DNA of 64,000 bases from Sphagnum compactum (lineage: Eukaryota; Bryophyta; Sphagnopsida; Sphagnales), in assembly GCA_965153455.1 (NCBI GenBank), contig OZ234496.1, forward strand, positions 19,584,304 to 19,648,303. Reading direction: 5' to 3'. Under the pieces are notes generated by a model, which was not told where the DNA came from, searched no databases, and saw only the letters and a list, made by a program, of their open reading frames with translations. The stretch's first letter is position 1. The number at the start of each line of letters is the position of its first letter. The position numbers were made by a program, and so were the translations under genes. Shown here one piece after another: positions 47,486-58,337 of the stretch.

Positions 47486-50400
47486 ATGGGCAGCTTGGGA
47501 GCCTCAATGCCAGGCTCTCCATTACCATTACCATTACCGCGTCGCAGGGGCAATACCAGGTCCCCACGAGCATTCACATTTGGAGGTGAGCAGAAGAAAG
47601 AAAGATAGAAAGAAAAACTCCCTCCTCCGCTTGCTTCAGACACACGCAGACCCTAGAACAAACGCTTGTGTGTGCGATTGATTCTTGCAAACTTCTTTCT
47701 TATGTGTAATTTGCTCTTCCAAATTTTTTTTGCTGTGATTTCTCTTCCAGACTTTTTGTGTGATTTTTGTGTGGTTTTGTGATTGTGTTTGCAGGTACTG
47801 ATTGCTCAAGTATACAACCGCGGTTTCTAAGTGTGTTGAAGGTGGTAATGGCAGTCTCTCTGACTGCAATATGTCTGGTGGTTCTACAACAAGCACCTTC
47901 AGATTCCAGACCTAATGATGCAGTAAGAAGAAGAAATAATCTGTCTCTCTCTCTCTCGCTCTCTCTCTGTGCCCATCCCCTCAAAACCCACTTCCCTTCT
48001 TATGAAATTGCTCCCTTCCTGCAACCCACTTGATGAACAACTCTTGTATCAATCTGACAATCAAAGCATTGTAGCATTCTTGATTTCATTATGTTCTCAA
48101 ATGCAAAAAAACATTCACAGAATTCTAAAAAGAAAAACTGTGGCAATTTCTTCTTCTTCTTCTTCTTCAATTTCCACAGAAATTTTCAAAACATGAAGAT
48201 GGCGTTATCCATGTTCTTGTTACGGGTGGTGCCGGCTACATTGGATCACATGCTGCGTTGCGCTTGCTTGAAGAAGGCCACCGTGTTACCATAGTGGTAT
48301 GTACTACTACTACTGAAACCCCTTCTTCTTTTCTTTTGTTGATATACATACAACAGTTCCCAATTCCATGTTGATATCTGAGGTCGGTTTGGTTCTTTCC
48401 TTCCATAGTTTGTATCATGAAAGTATCCTTTCCTCAGTTTGTTTCTTTTAACAGAACAAGAGTGTATACATACTGCATGTGGTGCATGTAAATTGGTGTT
48501 TTCTTGCTGCTTTTTCTTCTGCTGCTGCGGTGGCTGCTTCCACTCCAAGGTTGGTTTATATCTGTGGTGATGTGGTCAACTGGAATGGCAAGGGTTGGTT
48601 GTGAAAATTTGGTACTTAATGGTTTCTGAGTGAGTTGTGCAGGATAACTTGTCACGGGGCAATATTGGAGCTATTGAGAAGTTGCAACACTTGTTTCCAG
48701 AGCCGGGTCGACTGCAATTCATATATGCAGATCTTGGTGACAGCAAACATGTATCCTCTTTCTTTTTTCTCATTTGACATTAGATGCACTAGATGGTAGA
48801 GTTAGGGTGAAAGCAAGAAAAAGTATTTGATTTCAGTTTTTTGTGGAATTGTTTTGTTGCAAATTTATTAATCAAAGACCCCCAATGTCTGCATGGCAAC
48901 ACTTGCATTTTGTATCTACTTTTTCTTTCTTTCACTCCCTATGTGCTTTTGTGCAATGATATTAGGAGAGCTCAATGTGTGTGTGCACTCCCTTTTTTTT
49001 GGGCACCAAAGAGTGTTTTTTTCTTGACGAAATCATTTACAGGTCAATGAGATTTTTGCCAAGAATGCCATAGATGCTGTTATGCACTTTGCAGCTGTGG
49101 CATATGTGAGTGAAAGTATGGCGGAACCTTTACAGTGAGTTCTCACCTTCTTCCTCTGTGTTACATGGAGGTTATTATCTCTTCATTCAGAGTGCCTCTG
49201 CCTAGAGGTATACAGTTGGTGCCTTATGGGGGTACATCATAGGAAAATTACTTACACCTTGAAAGTAAGCATTTCATTGCAGGTGCTTGAATGTAATGCT
49301 TTACACAAAGCACTCACTTACATGAAAAGCCCAGATGACACTGTTGCAAAAGCCCCTTGTTTGCCTACTGCAACATATTTTTTCCTACACCCTAAAATTA
49401 ACCCTAGAAATTTAACATGGTGGGTAGTTGTTCTTCTGCTTCTTGCTGCTGTAGGTATTATCACAACATTACATTCAATACTTTAACGCTTTTGGAGGCA
49501 ATGAAAGTTCACAAAGTCAAAACGTTGATCTACTCCAGCACTTGTGCAACGTATGGAGAACCTAAAGAGATGCCAATCACAGAGGATACACCCCAGGTAA
49601 AATCTCTTCTTCTTCTTTGCAGTCGGTACATAGCGTTTGAAATCAAGTAAATTTCGTGGAGATTTGATAATAAAACTTGCATGCCATTTGATTGCTGCAG
49701 CTAAATCATTTGATGATATCTCTGGAGATGTTTAGGCAGAGATAGATGCACGATGTCTACAAACCCTAACCAACAGATTAGGTCTCTTGCTCAGATGAAG
49801 GAAAATTGTGGGTCAATCTGTGATCTCTGGGCTCATGTTTTTTCTGCTCTTATGAATTGTGGGTTATGTGCATTTTAGGTGCCAATTAACCCTTATGGAA
49901 AAGCAAAGAAAATGGCAGAAGACTTGATCAAGGACTATGCACGAACTACAGATTTTTCAGTCATGATCTTGCGGTTAGTTCTATGCACAATCTGGTTTTG
50001 AAAAAAATTCTGATTTTTTTCATAGTGTGTTTTCATAGATTGGAAATAACAACACCAGGTTGATTGCCTGTTATTATACATGAAGACTTGAGCAAAAAGG
50101 GTACACCACAGGGGTTTGACTTCAAAATTCTTGCAACTCTAAAATTGAAGTTTCGCAACCAAATGGGTGTTTTTTGCCCACACAGATACTTCAATGTAAT
50201 TGGATCAGATCCAAAGGGAAGACTAGGAGAAGCACCCAGACCAGAGCTACGTAAGCATGCACGAATCTCTGGAGCTTGCTTTGATGCTGCCACAGGGATC
50301 ATTCCTGGGCTAGAGGTAAAATTGAGGGTCTGTTGTTCTTGATGGTGTTTTGATCATGCAAGAAATTTAGTACTCACAACTTTGCTGCATTACCTATCAT

Positions 50401-51387
50401 GTCAAGAAGAGAGATGGCAAGACGTGTCAGGGTTATGAAGCTTGTAGTTGATGCTTTCTTCCCATTTACTGGAAGATTTTTTTCAGCATAAAGCTCAGAT
50501 GGTGGCTTTGAGTGTGTGGCAGGTGCGTGGGACTGATTACAACACAAGTGATGGCACATGTATACGTGACTACATCCATGTCAGTGACCTTGTGGATGCG
50601 CATGTGAAGGCCATGCTCAGCGCTACGCCTCAGCAAGTAGGAATCTACAATGTTGGCACAGGCAGAGGTGTGCACCATAACCCTGTTTGTCTTCTCTCTT
50701 GGTGTCACCAATATCCATAGCTTTTGCTGGTAGCTACTTATTGTAATGGGTGCAATTTTTCCAGTGCTTCTCTGGATGTTTGAGGAGCTATGTGTAGGGG
50801 AAGGACCAAGAAACAGAGCTGTTGTGGGAATGAGGGCCCTGCATGAGGCTGGAGCCAAGTTCTCAGTCCTTACCCGGTGTAAATAATTGGTAGAATTTTT
50901 CACTTATGAACAGATGGCTGCAATTCATTTGAGAGGAGAGAAGGCACCTTAAGCATAGGTTCCTCGAAACATGAGGAACCTTGTGCATAAGTCGCCATCC
51001 TCTATTGAGGCAGAAATTTTACTGAGGAGAAGGCACCCCTCCACATACACTAGAAAAATTCTATGGGTTCTTTACATGTTTTTGTTCAACAATGGCTCTT
51101 TCTAAGGCCTTATGGGTTGTGTGTATCATCATCCTCCCAATTGTGCAACAGGGAGTTCAGTCAAGGAATTTGTAGAAGCATGCAAAGCAGCGACAGGTGT
51201 GAACATCAACGTGAGATATCTTGACCGGAGGCCTGGTGATTATGCTCAAGTCTACAGTGATCCTTCCAAGATTCAGAGAGAGCTCAAGTGGGATGCTAAA
51301 TACACCAACTTGAGAGAAAGTTTGGAGATTGCCTGGAAATGGCACACTCTTCACCAAAATGGGTACAACAGTACTGCTTCTCCCTAA
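47486..51387 (+). CDS. MUR4: UDP-arabinose 4-epimerase (UDP-xylose 4-epimerase), type II membrane protein
   Basis: Ten exons are read: 47486-47585, 47795-47922, 48180-48296, 48643-48750, 49043-49134, 49455-49596, 49879-49973, 50186-50315, 50523-50667 and 51152-51387. All have GT-AG borders and joining phases, and give 430 aa (Arabidopsis MUR4 is about 419). The ATG has a good context (GGCGATGG). A basic N-terminus and one hydrophobic helix (about residues 47-64) predict a Golgi type II anchor. The catalytic domain is an extended short-chain dehydrogenase. It has GGAGYIG at 92-98 for NAD binding, SST at 209-211 and YGKAK with Tyr235 and Lys239 as the catalytic pair, followed by [10 protein letters not shown] and GTDY…DGTC.RDYIHV. 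The reaction interconverts UDP-xylose and UDP-arabinopyranose for pectin, xylan and arabinogalactan synthesis. The membrane anchor and the [12 protein letters not shown] stretch favour MUR4 over cytosolic UDP-glucose 4-epimerase. Nothing appears broken. Confidence 0.95.
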
Positions 51388-52189
51388 TTTTGTGTTTGTA
51401 ACTCCTAACCCTAACCCTAATCCTAATCCTCAAACTTTAAAATATTTGTCTCAGATCTTCCAGGAATTTGGACCTATTTCCCAAACCAAAGAAAACTTTG
51501 AGAACCCAATGACTACATTTAACACAACAGACTCCATTTACATGAACAGATTTATGTATAAAAAGGAATGCTAGAGATTAGCACAGAATTAGTTCAACTT
51601 TTTCATTGAATTGCTTTGCAGTCTTTTGTGAATGCAAAGTAAAATGGGCATTAGAGTAGTATGGTTAGAAAATTGATTAGAAGACTGGTGAGAGAAAAAT
51701 GCTCCGTGTTCTTTACATTGATTTCAATTGCTCTGCATACTAACTAGCAGAGATGGGTTGGTGCAAAAAGCAACTTAGAGCTATCATACAGGTTAAATTT
51801 TTCCAACCCAATTCATAGAAAGAAATAAAACCAAGTCGATTTCTAAGATGTCCTATAGCTGGTTCCAGCAGCATTGGGGGTGATTGAATTGGTAGTCAGA
51901 TTCACACTAGGGTAGAGATGGTGAGGGGATGAAGATGCTTTCTCCTTCATTAATTTTCTTGGAGATTTTTTCCTTCTAATTCAAAAGCTTCATTTCTGTG
52001 GATCAAAAAACATGTTCCACCTTGGGATTCCATTTAAGGCTGTGTCTCATTTCAAAGACAACATTATTGTTGTGAACTTTTCCTGCAAATTTTGACTTTG
52101 GGTCCAAAACTGATGTTCTCAACTCATTTTCACTCCTGTGTCTGGTGTTGATTATCTATCTATTGAGGAAGGTTGTTGTGTACTTGTTT
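51388..52189 (+). other. MUR4-like gene 3' flank with telomere-like repeats
   Basis: Just after the TAA stop, 51404-51430 reads as two CCTAACC-type and two CCTAATC-type units (plant telomere repeat CCCTAAA is close but not identical). The rest is ordinary 3' flank without coding signal. Confidence 0.55.
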
Positions 52190-52620
52190 TGTTTGTTGAT
52201 CACTTTAAGATCTCGCAACCCATTGCACTCTTGGTATCACCGGAAAGCCCTTCATGAGTAGATGTTGCACTCTTGGTATCACTGGAAAGCCCTTCATGAG
52301 TAGATGTTGAGACCTACGATGCAAGAGTTATTGAGTATTGAACAAATTTGTCAAAGAAAATTCAATAAAATTAAAACAAATTTTTTAAAGGAAATGAGGG
52401 CAAGCTTTGGTGCTATTTGCAAGCCCTTGATAAGTGGATTTCTTGAAGGGAATTTTGTAACTTTTAGACCTTAAGTGGGGAAGATTGAATTTTGACTAAT
52501 TTAATTTGTTATTTTAAATATTTTTTTCACAAGTGGGGTCTATTGTCAAGATCCTTTTCACATTTGAGGTTGTAACATAGTCTTGTTCACACTTGGGCCA
52601 ATGGCACATGTTACTAGTCT
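52190..52620 (+). repeat. Dispersed repeat family R, copy 4, with a 42-bp internal tandem duplication
   Basis: Aligned in order with 40390-40775. Within it, the 42 bp starting TTGCACTCTTGGTATCAC at 52223 are repeated at 52265 with one difference (CCGG to CTGG), so this duplication is younger than the family split. Confidence 0.7.
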
Positions 52621-52639
52621 ATCCACTAAGGAAGGTAGG

Positions 52640-54960
52640 TTGTTTGTTTGGTTTGATTAAACCCTACCAAACTTTATAAAAAGAAAGCACCCAAGAAAGG
52701 GAGAGAAAAAGAAACAAAGTGTAAGGACCAAAGTCTAGGTAGATGAAAGAGCCCAAAAGAGGCAAGCCACATGCAGGAAAGGGAACCACTAAGTACCGAA
52801 ACCTCCACTACTCGCATGAAACATATCAACTAAAGAAAGGGTGGGTAAACCTGATACAATTCCAAGCCTAGAAGAACCTTCCTTTGCAGTAATAGCCCGC
52901 CTTGAAATGGAGGCAACCTGCGCTCTTTATAAAGTCATCAACATTCTTTGTCTATAAAAGGAATGCAAAATCGATAAAGGAAGGCCTCTTTTGCCCTTTT
53001 TTATCCACGCCATGTTAACACATCAGTGAAAAAAGTTGCCAAACTACTGGAGAAGACACCCCAAAACCTTTATCGCAAGAAGAAAAACCATGTTCGATGG
53101 GTAATGGTTGTAATAAAGGCCTTCCTTCACTTGAGCCACCACTTCAGCAGCTACCCACGAGAAAGAATCGCTTGTGATACCAAGTCTGCTTGAGTGAGGT
53201 CGGCAATGACGACATTGGCCAATATGCAAATGCCATCCACCAATAAAACAATGTTGACCCGTTGACGAAAAGATTAAAGAGAAGGTAATGGAAGAATGTG
53301 GGTTTGCTCCCGCAAGACGTGAAACCTTGCATTTTTCACAATGGATGCAAAAGCATCTTCAACGGCATCATGGGATGCAATCCTCTCCCCGCCATGGGCA
53401 CACCGGAAGAGGTGGATCCCCAAGGGGTTTAACAACTCGCCACATATGCAATGGGTCAAACCAAGAGTCAAAGGATGGGGAAGGCTTAACTTGGTTGACC
53501 ATGTTAAGAAGAAAACATCTAAGGGTAAACGAAAGTATGGGATGACAGGGCGAACAAATAGCCAAATTCCCACACTAAGCCCTGCACAAAGTGCGCTTGA
53601 TGCAAATCAAAAAATATGTCAAAAATGATGTTAAAAAAGGAATGGTCATGTAATTTCTTTGAAATAGTCTCCTAAAGTCAATATGTTCCCCTCTTTGCAA
53701 ACTGCTTGAACAAAGGTAAACATGCTATTGCAACTAGGGGAAAAAGTTTTCGAAACAACCTCAAGTGCGCCTAGAAGGGGAATGAACCCAAATTGTTTGC
53801 CCTAATAGTCGCCAATAGGAATGCCCGGGAATCCAACAAAATTCTAGAAGCGATGATAGGTGTAACTAACGCTTTAACTTCCAAATACGCTGCCGATGTA
53901 ATGGTTTTTGTAAAAATGAAGCCTATCCCACCATTAGAAATGAAAAGCGAAACCTACTGATTCACTAAAGGGGCCTTTGGATATTCAAGTGCTTGGGCCT
54001 AAAATCCTTTAAAAAACGTGCATGAGGGTCAAACGAAGGATATAAACTAGCACCAAAAGTTCAAGAAAGGCAAGAATGCACAAAACAAATAGGAAGGTTT
54101 TTGCACAAAACATCAATATAAGATCATGAAAGTAACATGAACATCCCCCCAACCACGAAAACACACCCGCATGGTGAACATCCTCATCCAAAGCATCCTG
54201 CAAAAAAAAAAGGAAAACGACATAGAGCCCAAGGGGACCCCTCAAACTCTAATGCCATGGGAAAGGCAACAAAACCAATGAGGGGGGGAAAAAACTAAAG
54301 GGTAAGTCAAAGGGGGACCAAGTAGCACATTTGTGGGTCTAAACAAATAGACCCACAGTGGCCAACTGGGAAACAAAATGGTCAAAGCAAGGGGAACGAG
54401 GGTAACATGGCTGAGGATGTGAATGTCATCTGCCAACGAAGGGAAGACACATGAAGGAAAAGAAACAAAGGAGGCTCGCAAGGCATGAAAATGAACTAAA
54501 ACAAAAGGGCCTAACAAAGCGAGTCACCCTGATGCGTGCCCATAGACGAAAGGATAATAGAGAGTTCACCACTAGGGGAATGATGACTAAAAAACAAGGG
54601 TAATTGTTGGCCATAAAACAAATGGACAATGGGAAAAAGAAAAAATAACTCGCTTATTATTGCACGAAGTTCCTTGAAGATGGCCTTATGCAAAATGGAA
54701 TTAAATGCATCTGCCACATCCACTTACAACACCACCCACTCGGTGTGGACATCCAACGTAGCTCAAATGTCGTGCACAACCGCCTCACACCCACCCTTGA
54801 CTACCACACTAAACGGATGAGGTGACAAATGAGAAGAAAATTCTATTTATGTTGGTCCTTGATTCCACGAGGGGTAGTAGGTTTAGATTCTACATACAAA
54901 GCTTTTTAATTCAAGGACATGTTTAGTCAAGTTTAAGAGAAAAGTCGTGATGAGATTCTT
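52640..54960 (-). mobile_element. Decayed LINE with restriction-like endonuclease domain, copy B
   Basis: On the minus strand the broken frames give, in order, a reverse-transcriptase start DVADAFNSILHKAIFKELRA (about 54720), a SSMGTHQGDSLC stretch, and PSLADDIHI (about 54430), which holds the catalytic Asp-Asp pair. Then follow QDALDEDVHHA (about 54190), a zinc-type motif CICG…LGIHLFRCAHGGER…HDAVEDAF (about 53450), and a nuclease-like RVNIVL…LANVVIADLTQADLVS (about 53260-53160). This order of reverse transcriptase, C-x-C…H-x3-C and PD-(D/E)xK-like domain is that of non-LTR elements with a restriction-like endonuclease. Multiple frameshifts and stops make it non-functional. The 52640-52860 part is shared with the DNA flanking the Helitron at 57599-58337. 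Confidence 0.75.
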
Positions 54961-57265
54961 TTTGAAAGGTTTGATGTGGAGGGATTTTTTGTTTTGTAAA
55001 ATACAAAGGTCTTATGGACATGGAGTAGAGGGACTAATAATGTTCATGCCACCTCTCTTCTTCTTGAAGATATGCTTGAGGAGATTATGTCCATTTTCAA
55101 ACTTTTCATCTTCATTTTCAACTCATGTAAATGGATATCAAAGACATGGAGTTAGTTAATGGTAAGCAAATGATTTGGAATCATAGCTAGGTAGTTGTTT
55201 TAGCAAACTCACATGGAATTTTCACATGGATTCAAAACTTTTGCCTTTTGTAGGTTGTAGCCTTCAAATTTCACCAACAAGAATACAAAGAAGTAGATTG
55301 TGGATTGTTCCTTGTAGACAATTTGGCTTTAGTTGACTCTGTTTCATATGCTTGTACATTTTCAATGATTAAATGAAAACCACCATGATTTTTTGTGAAA
55401 TTTGAAAAAATTGTTTCTTCAAACTATGTTTCAAGTGCACATGAGGATCATGCTTTGGATCTACAATCCTTTTGCAACTTCTTCTTTCTTTCACCTCAAA
55501 GTTTGTTTTGACATTAAATGTTTTATTAGTTTGAACTTGTTTCTAAGCTTTTAAGATTTTTTTTCATGACCTTTGCAACTTTTCTTACAAGGAAACACAA
55601 CTTTTTGTTTTGGTTTAGACTTCAAAATCAAAGATATCCAAATAAACTTATTGAATGGCCATGTTGCTTAGAATACAATTTTTTTTTCCTTTTGGTTTTC
55701 TACATTTGAACTTAGGGTTTAAACTTGTTTCATACACATGCCTTATCATTTACTAGACTTGGACAATAGTTTCTTGTCAATATCTTTTGATGTTCAATGT
55801 AGTCATTTGAATCCATGTCACATAACATTGGTTGACCTATCATTATCTTGGCCTGATTTTTCAATCTACATTTGAGATGACAAGAATGTGACTTTTTAAA
55901 TTCAAAGCCACATAAGTTATGTTTTCATTTTGTTTGTGTTGCCTTCCTATTTTGCAATGTGGTCATAATTCCTTTGATATAAGTCCCAATACCCATACAA
56001 TGGGAGGAGAAGCTTGTGCAATTCTTTTTAAAATATCAATACATAACATTGGTTTTTCAATATTCTGACAAACAATTGATTTGGGCTAGGGCATGCTTCC
56101 CTCATTGATTACTTGGGTAATAAGGGTGTCACCCTCACCACATTATAAATCAAAAGGTCCATCTTCACCTTGTGCATTTGAATGTGTGAGATGTTGTAAT
56201 GTAGATAATTATTATTCGAAATAATTATTATTTCAATATGGGTGCATTCATACTACCATGAGCCATAGGTTGTGTCATTAATGCTTAATTTTCATGTTTT
56301 GTGTCAAAATTTGTAATAATGTTGTAAGTTTCTAATTTGTTTAGATGACAATACTTTCGTATATTATGAAAACATGTGGTATGAATTGAAATGAATCTAA
56401 TGGCAACAAAGTATTCAAATGCATTCATTAAGGATTGTAAATATTCTTATTGTTAGGGATAGTCTTTAAACATGACATATTTTGGGTAGATTCATTGAAC
56501 ATATATTTACATAATAATATATTATGCAACATCTTTTTAGGTCATAAGAAAAATTTAATGATTTTCTTAAGCTTACAAATAAAACATTATAAAAATATTC
56601 CCAAGATAAGCAATCACCTAAGTGGGTAGATGTGACTCCTATTAATGTGGAAGCACCCATACCATTTCAAAAAAATATGAAATGGTACAATAGCATCAAT
56701 TTTTTTTTCAAGTTCATCAAATAGGTACACTAATGAGGATCCCCAACATTAATTAAAATTGAATGGCAACTAACCAAGGTGGGTTACATAGCATTTTTAC
56801 AAAAATGTTGCTATAAGTGGTGACCTAGGAAATGCTTAAGTCTAGATGTGGCTAAATATTATTTGAATTATTTCAATACCTTTTCAAGAAATAACATGAA
56901 AGGCACATGTTAATATACCATGTGCCTTTCCATGACCATATTGTATTATAAAATCAAAATTGAGATCGACATAAATAACAATGACTATTGGGAACCATAT
57001 GTGAACATATGAAGGTTATAAGATGGGGGGAAGAGTAGAGGGGTATTATTAAATTGATAAACCTCCATCTCCTTTATCACTATTCTTTTTTTTTTCACGT
57101 TTTCAAAGTGAAGATTACACTAAATTTTTAAAAATAATTTAATCTTAATACACATTCAATAAATCCAAAGCTTGTTGCCCAGCCAAGGGATTCATATACA
57201 TAATTTCAAATTTTAATAAAATAACTTTTCATATTCTATTATTTCATAGCATAAAAAATACCCCT
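54961..57265. other. AT-rich spacer with a strong inverted repeat
   Basis: No gene is recognised. At 56898-56930 the arms GAAAGGCACATG and CATGTGCCTTTC form a perfect 12-bp stem around a 9-nt loop. It extends by three more pairs if one base is bulged. Confidence 0.5.
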
Positions 57266-57598
57266 TCATCTCCTGCGTTCCTTAAAATATAGAAAGAGTA
57301 ATGTTCCATATGTTAGACGACCAATGTGAACAAAAAGAAAAGAAAAGAGAAGAGACTTGTCCTTCTTGTTGGAGTGGAGCCAATGGGACATTTCAGCAAG
57401 CAGGGAGCTAGTATGATCGTCCCATAGTGAGGGATCCGCATGGGGCAAAATATGTTGATTAAACCTTGCCAAACTTTACAAAAAGAAAGCACCCAAAGAA
57501 AGGGAGAGAAAAATAAAAAGCAGGCCAAACAAAGAGGCAGGCCACAAGGAGGAAAGGGAACCAGTAAGAACCAAATCCTCCATTAGTTGCATGAAACA
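57266..57598 (-). mobile_element. LINE-related fragment, copy C (interrupted by Helitron)
   Basis: Positions 57455-57598 align with 52650-52816 (shared: TTGATTAAACC, CCAAACTTTA, AAAAAGAAAGCACCCAA, AAAGGGAGAGAAAAA, GGAAAGGGAACCA, GCATGAAACAT). The alignment resumes at 58338 with TATTAACTAAAGAGAGGG against TATCAACTAAAGAAAGGG in copy B. The minus frame 57266-57472 (FNQHILPHADPSLWDDHTSS) is a plausible further stretch of the same element, not present in copy B. Confidence 0.55.
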
Positions 57599-58337
57599 TC
57601 CTATATATAAAAGCTACAGTGGTGTCTATGTGTCCGTCTGTGTGTCACAAGACGTTCTGCGTTTTAACATTACGCCAGAACCGGCGGCAGTTAGGGCAGT
57701 TGGGAAACATCTTTGAAAAAAAGCAAACGTGGTGTCTGTCTGTCTATGTGGACAAAAATTGGGTAGTGCCTAGAAGATTCTTCCAGTCACTGCCCGTTCC
57801 TTGTGGAGCTGGTCTATAGTAGATGGCAAAATAGGATAGGTGAGGTGATAATCAGGGCACAAAATCAGCACCCATGGCACATATAATCCTATATATAAAA
57901 GTAAACGTTGTGTCTGTCTGTCTGTCTATCTGTCGAAGTCCTGAAACCCAGATCCCGTCTGTCTGTCTGTCGAGGTCCTGAAACCCAGATCTCGTCTGTC
58001 CGTCTGTCTTAAACCCCTAAACCACATCCCCAAGAAGAAGAAGAAAAACAAGACGAGGTCCTGAAACGAACGAGGTCCTCAAGACCTTCGACGACCTGAA
58101 CCGAGGTGGCTAGTACCCGGTCCAAACCTCGAGACGGACCTGAAACGAGGTTCCCAGAAAGAAAACCTGTCGTTGGGGACCTGAAACGAGGTCCTCAGAA
58201 AGAAAACCCCTCGTTGGGGACCTGAAACGAGGTCCTCAGAGAGGCCAAAAAAAACAGCGGCCAAGGCAACCGCTGCGGGGGGCCGGGCGAGGTGCCACGA
58301 GTGGCTGGAGTGGCGTAGCCACGGGTCACAACACTCG
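57599..58337 (+). mobile_element. Non-autonomous Helitron insertion
   Basis: The element starts TCCTATATATAAAAG at 57599, preceded by A, and ends CTCG at 58337, followed by T. This is the A|T target and TC…CTRR layout of Helitrons with the last motif mutated from CTAG or similar. A hairpin GTGGC-GTA-GCCAC lies about 15 nt before the 3' end. The related LINE sequence at about 52810-52830 shows the unoccupied site (GAAACA|TATCAAC), which fixes both ends. A second TCCTATATATAAAAG start, again after A, lies at 57887, so one copy is nested in or chained to another and they share one 3' end. No Rep/helicase coding is present; the 739 bp are non-autonomous. Confidence 0.75.
57920..58235 (+). repeat. 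Internal repeats of the Helitron
   Basis: GTCTGTCTGTC runs and the phrase GAAGTCCTGAAACCCAGAT occur twice at 57920-58010. Then two nearly perfect copies of a 43-bp unit (GAAAGAAAACC, TCGTTGGGGACCTGAAACG, AGGTCCTCA) lie at about 58145-58235. Confidence 0.7.
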
